64,000 bases of DNA from Tillus elongatus (lineage: Eukaryota > Arthropoda > Insecta > Coleoptera > Cleridae): assembly GCA_964006375.1 (NCBI GenBank), contig OZ023264.1, positions 12,100,225 to 12,164,224 on the forward strand. Direction: 5' to 3'. The stretch's first letter is position 1, and each line of letters starts with the position of its first letter. Shown one piece after another: positions 12,467 to 25,852 of the stretch. Under the pieces are notes generated by a model. The model did not search any database. It saw nothing but the letters and a program-made list of their open reading frames with translations, and was not told where the DNA came from. The translations under genes and the position numbers were made by a program.

Positions 12467-14840
12467 CTTAGGTTAGGTCAATTTAAATTGTGAGTGAGCC
12501 ATAACCGTCCCTCCACTGCGACCTTAAGGTCTATTGTGGCTCACGCCTAATTGTATTATATTTCGCCCAACAAATACAGCTTTCTACAGAGGCCGACAAT
12601 TTTTGTGGGCGAAAGTTGACTCAGATATTCTGGTGCAAGCTTTATCTTGCCAAAGAGCAGGTGTCTTGTACTGTCCGCAGCCGGACAGGAACACAGCACG
12701 TGCTCTGCTGTTCGTCACTCCATACACAGCCGGCACTTAGTTTCCTGAACGACACCAATTCAGTGCATGTGGTGCCGCAAGCGGCAGTGTCCTGCATACA
12801 GGTCGACCAGACTTCTCAGTTGTTGTCTAGTTAGCCCTAGAAGTTTTTTCGCCATTGACTCTGAAAGGCCATTTGTGAAGCTCTTAGAGTGTGGCTATCC
12901 TGGCAAATTTTTACCATGACTGAATTGCCCTTATATCCGTCCAGGTCTTTAAGGTGCGTTTTGATGTGCATGGGGATATCCCGAGCACAGGTTCTGGTCA
13001 GATAAAGTCCTCCTGGGCACCAGCTCTGGCAATCGCTTCGGCCGCTACATTGCCATCAAGGTCCAAATGACCAGGTATCCAGACGAGAGAAACCTCATTG
13101 CAGCTGTCTAGTTTGTGAGGAGCAGATTTCCAGCTCCATACCGTTTTAAATTGCAACTGTAGGAACCAAGTGACTTTATTGCAGCTTTGCTATCTGAATA
13201 TATTTGTATCGATTTGTTTGTGCAATGGTTTTGTATAATTTCCCTTGCACACATCTCGATGGCATTATACACTTCTGCCAGGTGTATGGTTGCATACATT
13301 CCGAGGCTCGATTTACATCGGTGTTGCTCCCATATGCTCGATGCTTATCGCGCCCGTTATCATTAGACAAGCTTGTTTCTGTAGTTGGGCCAGTTTGGCC
13401 CTCACGATACCACCAACTTCCTTAGACCACCAAACTATAGCTCCATATGTTATCATCAGTCTGATAAGCACAAGCCAGTACATCTGTTGTGTGCTTGTTC
13501 CCCAGTTATTTCCACAGATCCTTCGGCATGTCCATAGGGACAGTTTGGCCCTGCGGGTTACATTCTCCAACTATACGTTGCAGTTGAGCTTCTTATCTGG
13601 AGTACTCCCCAGATATTTCGTCTGTTCCATAAATGGAATTGTTTCCCCCTAAGGATACGTGGTTTTAATTTGTCCAACCTTCTTCTTCTCGTAAATGCAA
13701 CAATGATGATTTTGCGGTGGTTCACAGATATCTGCTCCCTCCGGCACCAATCATTCGCTACATTTAGCGCCTCTTAGAAAATATTTGAAAGTTCCTCTTC
13801 AGATTTACCACTAACCATTATTACAAGATCATCCGCATATGCCTAGACCTCAACCTCCCACAGTTCCAGGATAGCCAGAAAATCGTCAACAAAGAGGGAC
13901 CAAAGCAGAGGGGATAATACCCCTCCCTGCGGGCACCCCTTTGCAGACCTTAAGCTGACAACGTTCCCCTGCTACGAGGTAATAATGGCCCGATTGTGGA
14001 GCATCCGTCCGATCCAGCCACAAATGGTAGATTCCATCCCTCTAGCAATAGCAGCTTTGTAGAGGGAGTTATGTAGTGCATTATTAAATGCTCCTTTAAT
14101 GTCGAGAAACGCAGCCACCGCCACCTCCCTGTTATCCAGGGAGTGTGTGATTTTCTCAACAAGGTTATTGAGTGAGAACACAGTAGATTTGCCAGTTTGG
14201 TAGGCAGGCTGGTGGGTATTGAGTGGGTTATTGTTTAATATATTACCCCTAATGTGTCCGTCCAATATTCTATTCAATCCTTTTAGGAGGAATTAAGTAA
14301 CATTGAGAGGTCTCATCGATTTTGGTAGGAGGTCATTACGTCCCAATTTGGGAATATATACACCCATACTCACCGTCCAGCTGGATGGAATATAGTTCCA
14401 AGCCTGACTGGCCCTGTACAACCTGATGAGGAATGGGAGGTGTGCTTCCATTCCATTTTGTAGCAGAACCGGAATCACCCCATCCTCCCCAGGCACCTTG
14501 AATGACTGTAAATGCTTAGCAGCACACTCCACCGCCGAGGCTGTAAGTATTTTCCGAGCAACCCGCCAGTCTTCACTTTGAGGGCATTTATATCGACCCC
14601 GGCCGGCGGGACTTCTTCATTACTCGGGATCAGACAATCTGGGAAATGTGTATGTGCTAAGAGCTCTAACGTTTCTTGCCGTGGTTCTATAAAGGAGCCG
14701 TCTGGTCGTTTTATCGATCTCAGTTCCTGAGCACAGTCGTGTTAGAGAATTCTGTGGATCCTGTCGCTGCCGGGTAGATTGGCAATACCCCCAGAACCTT
14801 CAGAACTCCCTCTTTGGGTCCCTTATATCCTTGTTGTAAT
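12467..14840 (-). mobile_element. Non-LTR retrotransposon with RNase H (Lian/LOA or R1-like), copy 1, 5'-truncated
   Basis: The antisense element contains, from 5' to 3', the RT linker, RT palm and thumb, RNase H and a C-terminal region. Its 3' untranslated end (sense: gcgtgagccacaatagacc) is shared with copy 2 at 43040-43130. The tail in the sense direction is tgacctaacctaag at 12480-12467. The 5' end is lost near 14840; no endonuclease or ORF1 is visible. Confidence 0.8.
12540..14830 (-). pseudogene. Reverse transcriptase/RNase H pseudogene of the 12.5-14.8 kb element
   Basis: Recognisable pieces in order: the RT finger region with SFKVPGEDGVIPVLLQ and a PKLGRNDLLPKSMRP box (14532-14293); RT palm with RILDGHIR, AYQTGKST and AAFLDIKGAFNNA (14277-13972, motif A Asp kept); thumb with MITYGAIVWWSK (13570-13313); RNase H with EVYNAIEMCA and IYSDSKAAIKSL (13299-13108, Glu and second Asp kept). 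The downstream part, including a VWIPGH-like box and the cysteine-rich end, is out of frame at 13110-12600. Multiple frameshifts and stops; nonfunctional. The YADD region (about 13850-13800, reading with a changed box) is degraded. Confidence 0.85.
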
Positions 14841-14849
14841 GTGTTAGAG

Positions 14850-16415
14850 CGGTATTTAAACTTACTATGTGATACAGTGTGTGAACTGTACTAAAGTAAT
14901 GTTAATTTAAAATTCTCGGTCCTTTTAGATTTGATTATTTTGACAAAGTTACATACATACATCTGTTTTTCACTTAAATAAGCAGGACGATAAAATTTAC
15001 AAACGTAAATTGAAATAGAAAGTTACTTAATTGTGCTTCACTTAAAAAAATTGTACGATGCTATTCTATACTATGGGCTCTCATTCATCGAACTATAACC
15101 TTTAGTGATGATCCTACTAGAGGGCAGAACGTGAGCGGCGACTGAATCACAAAAACTTTGTGATTTGAGTAAGAGACATACCAAAGCGGTTCTTGAATTA
15201 TCCTTCGCGTGGTTGAAGAACAGGGAATAAGTCTGACGACTTATTTCCTTGCGGTGGCTTTTAAAAATGTTATGTCTGCTTGTTAAAACTCTTAATATTA
15301 CTCCATTTTCGTTGTTGCGCTCGAGAGTACCGACGCGGTACTCTGCTTTGTGATTAGCTTACACCACTTTCAATCTTCTGGTTAGTACCAAATAATAAGT
15401 CTTATTACAGGAGCTGACCTTCAATTTATTGACTCTGGTTATTGGTTAATATCTAAAGGGTAGCATTGAATTTATTTGCATTTTGCTAAGGTGACATTGG
15501 TATTTATTCTAGGAAGAATATTGTACGTTAAAACAGCGCAAAAAATATACAAGAATTGTCTTTAAAATATGACTTACTTATTTTTCGCCTTGCTATTTAA
15601 AAGGCCGGATAATACGAATGACCTAAAAATCTGCAATTATTTTTTCGAAAACGTTATTATTTTGGCAGCATTGATGGAATTAATTGGGCACGAGCTTATT
15701 TCCTTAATTTTTACACCTGCAATATATTTTATTTGCAACATTAAAACATTTTTCTGCCGACGTGAATATATTTTCTGTCATGAACACATATTGAACATCC
15801 CAAATCTTTGTCACCACCCCCACCTTTTCACAATTGCGCTACACAAAAATGCTACATGAAGTAATCTAATTACTTCTGAAAACAACGTTTTCACTCATGA
15901 GAATAACATGTATTGTGTGCTTTACTTTTAGTGCAAAGAAACTCAGCTTGTGTTGGAATATAACGGCGTTTAAGCGCCGGTTTTATTATTAGCAGACGAT
16001 AAAGTTAAATTAAAAGCGCCATTATTAACAGATTTAGAATACGGCATGTAGCAGAAATAAATCTAAACACAGAGATTTTAATGGTTTTTCTTTGAATAAT
16101 CGATGTACTGCTTCCTACTTAAAACGAAACAACTCTCTTGAGACGTCTTCCAGCAGCTTCAGTCATGTTTTATACCACAGTAAATAAATTACTTTTCAGG
16201 CACTGGGTTAGATGTTATTAGCTACTAAAATTCGTGATTCTTTTGGAAAATTATATTGTGGATTACAAAACTCACTTGACTTTTCACAATCATTAGTAAA
16301 AGCGACTAATAGGTTTGTCAATAATTTTATAAAGTACAAGGTTATCATAATGTAAGGGACATATTTCAACTTAATATGTATTTTTAACAAACTAAGTTAA
16401 CAACAGAATGTGAAA
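14850..16415. other. 1.5 kb without recognisable genes
   Basis: A 96-codon frame at 15569-15859 (Phe/Ile/Cys-rich) matches nothing I know and has no supporting context. No repeat family is named here. Possibly unique intron DNA. Confidence 0.4.
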
Positions 16416-16740
16416 GAAATTCAATTGCCTAAATAATGGGATTTATTATGTCTAACAGTGCTTAACGCAAATGTTTGATAAGTCGTCCATTTTGCTGCTG
16501 TACAATTACCAACTTTTCCTCCAAATTATACACAACATTTTTTTAGAATTTCTCGTTGAATTGCAGCAAGTTTCTCCCTAATAGAGCCTTTTAAATCTTT
16601 CAGGGTTGTTGGTCGTGTTCTTAACACTCAATTTTTAAAATAAGCCCACAGCCAGTACTCCAGAAGGTTAAGATCAGGGGATCGTGGAGGCTATGAATTT
16701 ACAAATTATCTGCCTATTAGGCGATCTTGGAAAACAGCAG

Positions 16741-18711
16741 TTAACCCTTTCTGTCCTAAGTTATTTTTATAGCATAAAAAATGTTTTTTCCTATAATTAC
16801 GATTTCAATGTTCAACGGTACATTGAAGAAAATATAAGTTTTCTTTTTCACTGATTTTTTATGAAAATTTTTATTTATGCCATATGATTGAGATAAAGTC
16901 GAAACATAATCTAAAATACGTATTACTATCGCATAACAAGAAACGGAATTATTTATATGAACATTGTGAAAAATTGTACAGGAAATTGTTGTATATTAAT
17001 TATGGAATGATTTACAACAAGTTCTGTCTTTATTTACACATAAAGCAACTTTGCACTTCTCACATCCGACCCGTGAATCTTTGGCTCGATGTGAATTGAC
17101 CAGTGTTGTTTCTGGTCCAGTCTGATCATCAATAGGCCTTGCAATAACAAGTTTCTTCACAGCCCTAACTTCTGGGGTTCCTTCCCTAGATGTTAATGGT
17201 AGAACTCTTCTTTTCTGTATAGCATGGTACTGCAGTAAAGCATGTCCAATTTCGCTACAAACAACGACTAATCTCTTGAATTTTGTAATGTCGTGGAGCT
17301 CGCAATCGCGGATTGACTATGCATATATCTATGAAGTGAAAAACAATTAGTAGTATGAATTGAAAAAGCTATTAGTATATATTTTGAAATTTTGGTTTTC
17401 AGGGATGTTGCGAAATAGTCTCATCACTGTCACCACTTAGCGCTAGGTCAGTCTCTCTGATGTCACTTTCCCTACATATATCTCAAAATCGTACACCATT
17501 CCACTGATACCAGCCATGGAAAATACTTTACTCTATGAGGTTTATTTTTCATATATTCCTTGAGGGAAGTACGGCCTTTGAATGGAAACATTATTTTATC
17601 AATCGAGTTATGTTCATCTGGTTCTATCCTCAAAAAATTATCTCGGAGCTTCTATTAGTGGCCTAATTTTGAATAGTTTGTCGTATTCTGGATAGGTTCG
17701 TGGCTTATATTTTGTATTGTCATTTATATGTAAACTTGACTTCAGAACTTCACAACGCTTACGAGACATTACGTCAGCTATGAGTGGATATCTACTCTCT
17801 TGAGCCCAGTACATTTTATAACTAGGCATTCTGACAATGCCACTTATTATATGAATTACCAAAAAATTGGCAAGTTCATTATATGTTGTATTCACACATA
17901 CTCCAGTTTTCTTAATCGAATACACGTTAGTTTACTCAACAAGACCGTCCATGATCGCGTCATCAAAGAAAATCTTTTATCTGGCTTACTGAATGTTGCT
18001 GAACATGTACTATCAACAGTTCTGTTTCCTTGCGCGTCCAGTCTAGCTTCAAAGGCCGTGGCTGATTTTGTCCAGATTCTGCTTTAGTGATTTTGCTTTT
18101 CTATTCACATTATAATATTATCCTCACTATCAAAATCATAGTTTGTGGCACCATCTATAATCATGTTATACGGGTTATATGTTTTTAAATATTCTTCAAG
18201 GATCTATATTCTGTGTTCGGATCTGCGATATTTTCAGTATTTTGACATTGAATCTCATCCATTTCGTCGGACGATCCTCGTACATGTCTATTTCAAGAAA
18301 TAATAGCATCCTTTTATCTTCTTCGTGTGTGAGACCTACTCGTGCCATCTTCTGTGAGAATAAATAAATCTGCAAATATTTTACTACCAAAAGTAGGAGT
18401 CTGACTTACCTTGACTTCTCACTGATGCCAAATGGAATCAAGATTTCAAAGTGCTTTTATGTCAAGAGCGGCGACTTTTTCACGATTTACGTTGATTCAC
18501 ATAATTAGAAAATGCACAATAACTGAGGAAAAATCCCTAGGACACAAGGGCATACCTATCTCTATACACAATAACCGAAAAACAAGAATAAACACTGGTA
18601 ATGCAACGGCCATTGACAGTTATGGGTAAATGTTGAACGGCTAGATGTTTTTTTACTACTTAGTTTGATTTGACGTCTATGAACGAGTAAGAGAACTGTT
18701 CAAGGTGTTAA
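16741..18711 (-). mobile_element. piggyBac element flanked by TTAA
   Basis: TTAA at 16741-16744 is followed by CCCTTTCTGTCC, a piggyBac-like terminal start. TTAA at 18708-18711 is preceded by a diverged inverse (ctgttcaaggtg). TTAA is the invariable piggyBac target, and the flanking mariner sequence continues across it. The element holds the transposase pseudogene at 16996-18348. Confidence 0.75.
16996..18348 (-). pseudogene. piggyBac transposase pseudogene
   Basis: The start ATG at 18348 gives MARVGLTHEEDKRMLLFLEI. About 17925-17638 encodes the conserved piggyBac core (NELANFLVIHIISGIVRMP, MYWAQESRYPLIADVMSRKR, then NDNTKYKP...YDKLFKIRPLI), which belongs to the DDE domain. Near the end, 17300-16996 encodes a tail with VVVCSEIGHALLQYHAI and a cysteine-rich finger (VGCEKCKVALCVNKDRTCCKSFHN split across two quoted runs: VGCEKCKVAL and CVNKDRTCCKSF). 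This is the C-terminal DNA-binding finger of piggyBac proteins. Frameshifts separate these blocks and the second catalytic region (17600-17350) is heavily decayed. About 450 codons, shorter than the usual 550-600. Confidence 0.85.
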
Positions 18712-19050
18712 CGCAGACTACTTTGACGCTGAAGGTTACAGTCACTTCAAAAATATGATAATTCCATATGGCATCACTGGGGCAGAAAATTCTGTAACTG
18801 GTGGGTAAATATGCGGGAGTGTTCAATTCTGCATAAAAATAATGTTTCCAATTTCTTCGTGCTCGCTTTGTATACGTGGAATGGCATAATCTCGTAACAT
18901 CTGCAGCTATCGTCCACCAGTAACAGCTGCAGATACACGGTCTTTCCATTCTATCTCCTCAAAAAAGTATGGTCCAATGATAAAATTAGCTGTGAAACCG
19001 CACCAAACGGTGACTTTCAGATACAAAGCTAAAACTGAAACAAGGAAAAT

Positions 19051-19631
19051 GTCCTACTCTTAAATTAAATTAGAAACAAAAAATGCATTTGTAATAAAAA
19101 GATTCAATTAATTGCATTACTTAGAAAGTAATCAACTTGTACCAGTGCATAAATTTCGGTTTACAACAGAAACACAAATTTAAGGTGTACACAGGTAAAC
19201 TTTACTCTCAATCTGCATTAATTTTATTTTGGTTTATGTGTCATTAGCTCTGTTGACAGAAATGAACAATGTAAGTAACATTTGTCCACGAGATTTTTAT
19301 TCAAATTTTCTGACCTCTTGGCAACACTGTTGGACGTAAAATGGATATAAAGGTGAAAGAAATATACACATGACGTAAAATAGTGATAAATATGTAAAAG
19401 AATATATACACATGGATTCAATATAATTGGTGATTTGAAAGAAAGTAAAATAACCTAAATATGTATAAACTGTATATATATATTTTTGCAAATATAGACA
19501 CAAAAAATATATGGAGCTTCATAAAATGTATATGAGATTCAATATACGAAGCCAGATATTCAATAAAGATGTTGTTTCTGGAGGACGTAGATTTACTGCA
19601 TTTTGAAAGGACTCAATATGACTGCTGGATG

Positions 19632-19722
<91 letters not shown>

Positions 19723-20915
19723 GTAAAGTGAAGCTGGCTGAATACAGGTTCTAGGGGTTCTAGCTGCCCATCATGTGAATATATTTTTTAAAGTAATTTG
19801 CGATAAAGATAAGAGGAAATATAAAACAAACCGAGATTTTTGCTCTTAATAAAACAGACAACGTCAAATCGCTTGGAGTAGTCTATATCGTCTCTGGTCT
19901 TTATAAAAACGAATTTTCTTTAGCTTCTTCTCAAATATTTCAACGAGATTTACGGTCTATGGTAAAATGATAAAGCGATGGAAACAACAATTTGATAAAG
20001 GGGTATACACAACCGACTTTTTGTTGAAGATCGAGATCTTTGATTTGTCTTGGCTGCCAAAATTGCAAGACAAACAACTTGGTAGTAAGATGCTTAACAC
20101 CCTGTACGTTATTTCCATATTGTGCAAACGAAATGAAACATCTTAACAGTTACACTTTTTTAGATGATCGAACAACTAAACATATTTAAATATCACGTTT
20201 CAGAATTGTCGACTGCTTTCTAGACTGTAAACTGTACCACGCTGCAATTACTAAGCAGTTTAATGTATGACTCATCTCTGAGTGTTATCGAATACCGAAC
20301 ACCTAATGTCATAAATAGCAAATTTCCCAGAACAAAAGATAAATAATTATCAGCCAGACAAAACGTATAATATGCATCACAATATACAATATACAGTGAG
20401 AGTTGCTGATAACGACGTTGTTTATAAGAGCAACTTGCATATTAGGAGGGCGACTGAATAGTTTGATTGGATTTGCTTTACCCCATTGCAAAAAATGCCT
20501 AGTTATTGCGACGCTGGTTATAGACACGAAGTCTCTTTTAGCGTCCGCAAAAGAAACAAGTTTTTGGCCTGAGAGACCAGGTATAACTATGCGCGGCCAT
20601 ATGGTAAAGACAAGGTCTCGAAAGATACATTCAAGTGCAAAACTCGATAATACATTGGTGGCTCCGGGAAACTAGACGAAGATCTGGATCTTGAGTGCTC
20701 GTAATAGACACCGGTAGACAAAAATGTGGGAGGTCGATGTCCACGACCACTCTTGTCCACACAAGAACAGACAGAATAGGAACAATGATGAATAAGAAAA
20801 GAAAAAAGAATAAAAAGAGGAAGACGAAAGGAGTTACCATTTGTATAACTGACAACGCGCGAAAATGGAGCCAGCGTGGCGAAGATCCTGTTAATTACAG
20901 TAAAACATAGAATAC
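19051..20915. other. 1.9 kb with no gene I can support
   Basis: Holds the TA tract at 19634-19717. Frames of 90 codons (20403-20675) and 123 codons (20587-20958, minus) overlap on opposite strands; neither shows a domain I recognise. 19950-20110 resembles a decayed transposon end. Confidence 0.35.
19634..19717. repeat. (TA)n microsatellite
   Basis: Pure TA run of about 84 bases outside any element I can name. Confidence 0.99.
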
Positions 20916-20917
20916 AA

Positions 20918-21470
20918 TTTCTGGACGCAGCAAGTGTATTATAGTGGCGAATTTTCATAAGAATTGTACACTACTATTATAAGGCATATTAGCAAAGTTA
21001 ATACCTTAAACTTGCACAGGCCTTGAAGACCGATTTTAGAGGTCCTAGTACGCGCACATTTGAAGAATTCTTTTGAAAGTGTTACCAATGCTTTCTCTCT
21101 ATTATCAAAAAATCTTGCGTTCTAACTCCTTTTGAGAAAAATGCCCAAAACTCAATTTTCTATGAAGCTAAAGAACTAAATTTTGCTATATCTGTAGATA
21201 GTGTAAGTCTCTTTAAAAGAAACTTGTATTGCAAATATCATTAAAGTTATACAGAAGATTTCCAGCAGGAAACTTATATCATATTTAGAAAAGTAAAGTA
21301 TCTGACAAATTATAAACGTAGCAGTTTTATCAATATCAGCAATAACAAAATTATAATTTCACACTCAAAGGTGACAAATTTATATAGGCGTTTTAAACAA
21401 AAAATGAGAGCTTGTTCAAAACGTATGAAATCAGTGCACTACTGTTCTCAAAATATCAAAATAAAACAAA
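20918..21470 (+). repeat. Partial copy of the 2.3-kb noncoding repeat family
   Basis: Starts with the terminus motif (ggacgcagcaagtgtattat) and shares the following aagaattgtacactactatt and gattttagaggtccta segments with 26216-26400. Confidence 0.55.
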
Positions 21471-22085
21471 AAAACCATACATTCATCGAGCTGGATTCGG
21501 TCACGTAACCGTCTGGGGGGCATGGGCGATGCCCCCTATGCCATCTAGGCACACGCCAACTAACTTCATGATTAATTAATGAATTAGTAAAATTACCATT
21601 GAAACACATCCCACGACTGTTTTGGTGTTATATGTCGTCTTATGTTTAAGTTTAAAGATAAAACAAATTATTTTATAATCATTTCTATAGAGCTTTGGCC
21701 TGATTATGTTTAAATTTCTGTCATATTATGCGGCAGCATAATATATCTATGCTGCGCTAAAACTGTATTTGGGGCCGTTAATAAAGCTACAAATATATTG
21801 TATTTTAAAGATTGTTTGAATCCCCTAGTTAAATAACAATCACTTGGCAAATATTTATTGATATATGGTTTATACTTGAATTAATCTACGCGTGGGGGTT
21901 AACTACTCTGTCTATCAGGAATTAGACTTAACCACTTACTCGTTTCAACGCATTTCTTTGGGATTTTATTTTTAATTTGGAAAAAACTCTAAATATTGTG
22001 TACCAAATTACTTAAAATTCACGACATAGGTTTATTTTCACTATTTCTAGCCACATATAAAGTCTCATTCCAGTTACTCTGATAC
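21471..22085. other. Nothing recognised
   Basis: AT-rich apart from a small G/C patch at 21510-21560 (a short ggggcatgggcgatgccccc inverted repeat). No gene seen. Confidence 0.35.
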
Positions 22086-22252
22086 TTACAAAATACAGCG
22101 TTCTCAAAAAGTTTTCCCCGTTTTTCTACTGGAAAAACCTGAGCAAGACTGATTAACAAAGTTGACCTGGGTTTTTGCCCAATTAAGACTTTTGCCAAGT
22201 TTGGTTGAAATCAGTTTAGTATTCTTTGAGTGAGTTATCGCTCGAATGCGTA

Positions 22253-23150
<898 letters not shown>

Positions 23151-23240
23151 GTTTTGGGTTCTAGACACCCAAATTCCCGCTCATCTGAAGATATACAGCT
23201 TTTCATCGTCACCTTTTTATTAGTGAATTTGTCTCAATGA

Positions 23241-23860
23241 AAATTCGCTAAAATGCAAGAGAATGCAAATTTAATTTATTCCTTGCCTTAATAATGAATA
23301 TAATTATGTTGCTTTTGGCGCAGGAACGCGATAATAGATTGGCTTTACCATAATTTACCCTATAGCAAGCTATTTTCATACGCCACTAAGTATCAATTAC
23401 GTAATAGCATAGTAGCTTTGATGTGACAGGGGAAATCTAATTACTCCTGGTATCAGCACCTGAAATCGTCGTCACGTATGCCGGCTTTTGTTTTTAAGAC
23501 CTTGCATTATTGGAAACAATCCAAGAATTTAATCTGTTGCGCTTATTACACGAAGTCTGGAAAATACTAATTCATGAAAAATTCAAGACGGCTCTTGAAA
23601 CGTAATCAGCTGACGTCATGTAATGAACGGCGCCTTTGCTGTGCCGCTACGATGAAGTAATTAAATCAAGTAGGCTTCTCACTTGCATACTCCACAAACG
23701 ACGAACTGATGAATAAAGTTTGACATCCAAAGCAACAGTCTGCAGATTAACGATCATGTGTTTGATACACGGAGACATATACTGGGTGATTAAAACGACG
23801 AAAAGTTTAACACATGGCGTTGTAGTTTAATTGGTGAAGATCGGAACACAAATAGCCACC
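23241..23860. other. Nothing recognised
   Basis: No coding segment seen. 23780-23870 looks like a decayed transposon end (actgggtgattaaaacg). Confidence 0.3.
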
Positions 23861-23869
23861 CTGTATAAA

Positions 23870-24260
23870 TGTAACACAAAACTGAAACTGACCGCGGATA
23901 TGGGATTTAGGGGGCGTAGTGCATGCTCATTTGAAGAATATTTTCAAAATTCAAAGTCTCCGTCTCTTCAAAACGATTTTTTTCTACTAAAATTTGCTAA
24001 AAACTATAGAGTATTAAACCACAGCCTCACAAGACACTAAATCTTGTTATTCACACAAAATATGTTGGTTTTGTGAGCTTTTCTGATCACCTGTGACAAC
24101 CATTTTTTTAAATGCCTCTAACTTTTTTTCTTTTAACTTAAAGCTCTAAATCTTGGTACGTAGTTTACTTTTTAGTGAAGTTTCATTAAGAAAATTCACT
24201 AGCAGAGAGGTATCGATGGTGAGACTTTCGGAAAATTTCTTCAAATGGGCGAGAATAGGG
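23870..24260. repeat. Two HLR left-half fragments, opposite orientations
   Basis: Minus-oriented left half at about 23880-24000 (ggatatgggatttagg, tttctactaaaatttgc). Plus-oriented left half at about 24170-24260 (tttttagtgaagtttc, gaaaattcactagcagagag). Confidence 0.5.
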
Positions 24261-24530
24261 GCCTGTGGACCCCGTTCACTAAAAAGGTGATCATCCCAAA
24301 GCCAAATGTAAAATGACCATTTTTTTCCCTCGGGGCTCGTCCGCGGCCCTGCCGCCCTGATAGCACTGCAAACATTGGTTGATTGTGCATACCCTTAATC
24401 TTACTCCACTCATTCCAAAATCACTGTGCCTTGAACTAGTCTGCACAGCGATTGGTAGGGTGAAGTTTTATATTGCTTTGTCTCCGGTCTAGACTGACCG
24501 TAGATCTGTTGTCTTTTGCGGTCCAGAGCT

Positions 24531-24776
24531 TTACACTCGCACAAGATGTGCTGGGCTGCTCCCCCCCCCCTCGCCGTAGAGTCTGCATGAGAGGTCCCCT
24601 TCGAACCGCCCCATTTTATGCAGGTGTTTATTGACGGCCATGTGTCCCGTCAAGAGACCTGTTGTATTACTGACCTGTCCTCTGCTAAGATTTAGCAGCC
24701 CCGCAGCTCTTTTTGACCTGAGTCCTTCAATTATTGACTTCCCATGTCTGAGCCCTGGACAGTCCGCCCAGTACAC
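24531..24776 (-). pseudogene. C-terminal region of the same non-LTR element
   Basis: Encodes CPGLRHGKSIIEGLRSKRAA, LLTGHMAVNKHLHKMG and a truncated cysteine/histidine finger (SCRLYGEG; usual form CRLCGE). This corresponds to the region after RNase H in Lian/R1-like elements. A C-rich run near 24560 breaks the frame. Confidence 0.75.
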
Positions 24777-24863
24777 CTTGTGTTAGTTTCTGATCCAGGA
24801 CTTAATGGCTCCCCTGGCAATGCTTTTTGTCACGCCCAGAGCCGGTTCTGGTCCCATAAATAG

Positions 24864-25493
24864 TTATGCTGACCCTCTCTTCGCGAAACCGTCAGCTTCT
24901 TCATTGCCTTTGACCCCCGAGTGACCCGGCACAGAGATAAGGGTCACCTCATTCTGTCCAGCCAGGTCGCCAGTCTCGTCTCGGCACTCACTCACCAGCC
25001 AGGAATTTACCCGTGGGCTACTTAGTGCCTTAAGGGCTGTCTGGCTGTCTATGGCTATGAGGATCCGCTTGTTGGTGTAGCCCGGGGTGGTGTCAGGGAT
25101 CCGTATGAGGACCTTACGTCTCTTTGGGAGTTCCTTATGCTCGACGGATGTCAAGTCCGCCCCCTCCCAAATCTGACCGAGGCCCCCGATTGCTTTCAAC
25201 AGCCAGTCCCGCGACTGCGGGCCTGCAAACGTTATACAGAGGATGCCACCCGCCAGGCGCGCCCGGTAGAACTGATGCGGGCTCTTCCCCACCGCAGCCT
25301 GGATCAGGTCCGTCTTCCCCTGGTCTAACGTGACCTCAGAATGGCATCTGACAATCACCGCCATCCCGAGGCCCTCCGCAGCCTCCATATACGAGCCAGT
25401 CTGCGCCGGTGTTTCGGCCTTGGTCATTTTCTCGACCGTAAAATGACCATACTCCTTCGAAATTTCTCTACGCAAATGCTTGTTTGACGTCAA
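24864..25493 (-). pseudogene. Chimeric ORF: DUF4780-like ORF1 domain joined to RNase H
   Basis: A 209-codon open frame. Residues about 30-150 (EVTLDQGKTDLIQAAVGKSP, RARLAGGILCITFAGPQSRD, LPKRRKVLIRIPDTTPG) resemble the ORF1 domain of arthropod non-LTR elements (DUF4780 type). From about residue 153 it reads as RNase H: ILIAIDSQTALKALSSPRVN, then VTLISVPGHSGVKGNEEAD. The first RNase H Asp and the Glu are missing; the later DSQ and GHSGVKGNEEAD boxes remain. This is best explained by a large in-frame deletion removing endonuclease, RT and half of RNase H. It continues out of frame into 24776-24531. Confidence 0.75.
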
Positions 25494-25499
25494 AATCGA

Positions 25500-25793
25500 G
25501 ACCCACGTGGAAAGTTAAACAACTTTCCCGACTTGAACCACATTGTAGCTCGAATAGTAACGGAGATGACTATTGTAAACGATTCCCGTGAACAAGCATA
25601 TTCAGATCTAGATATCTCTGGAAGTATGCAGAATCGACTAGAACGTGTTAGCATCATTAAATGGACAATCGAATTTGCCGTTGAACTAGCCGGGAAAATA
25701 CCTAACGTTCCACTATTCTAAACGATTTCCGTGAACACTCTGTATAAGAGGTTGGTAACTAATATAGAACAAGATTCGGGGTTTCAGGAAAAG

Positions 25794-25852
<59 letters not shown>

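Larger units (their letters stand above)
16420..19050 (-). mobile_element. Mariner-type element split by a piggyBac insertion
   Basis: Antisense mariner transposase pieces lie on both sides of the piggyBac. At 19020-18760 the pieces read VTVWCGFTANFIIGPYFFEE, LQMLRDYAIPRIQ and FMQNRTLPHI; the catalytic Asp of the usual MQDGAPPH box is changed to Asn. At 16700-16540 they read FQDRLIGR, PPRSPDLNLLEYWLWAYFK and RPTTLKDLKGSIREKLAA. Reading across the TTAA junctions joins the two parts in a consistent frame. Outer ends are not defined. Nonfunctional, with several stops. Confidence 0.8.
24400..25493 (-). mobile_element. Non-LTR retrotransposon remnant: ORF1 piece fused to RNase H
   Basis: Antisense remnant of a Lian/R1-like element. 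Its 5' part is ORF1-type and its 3' part is the RNase H and C-terminal region; the endonuclease and RT in between are gone. GC content is higher than the surroundings. The 3' UTR runs toward 24400. Confidence 0.75.

Noticed and set aside
15569..15859. 96-codon plus-strand frame
   Set aside because: No domain, no splice or promoter signals and no family resemblance; compatible with chance in AT-rich DNA.
20403..20958. Overlapping 90- and 123-codon frames on opposite strands
   Set aside because: Neither has a recognisable feature; overlap on both strands suggests chance.
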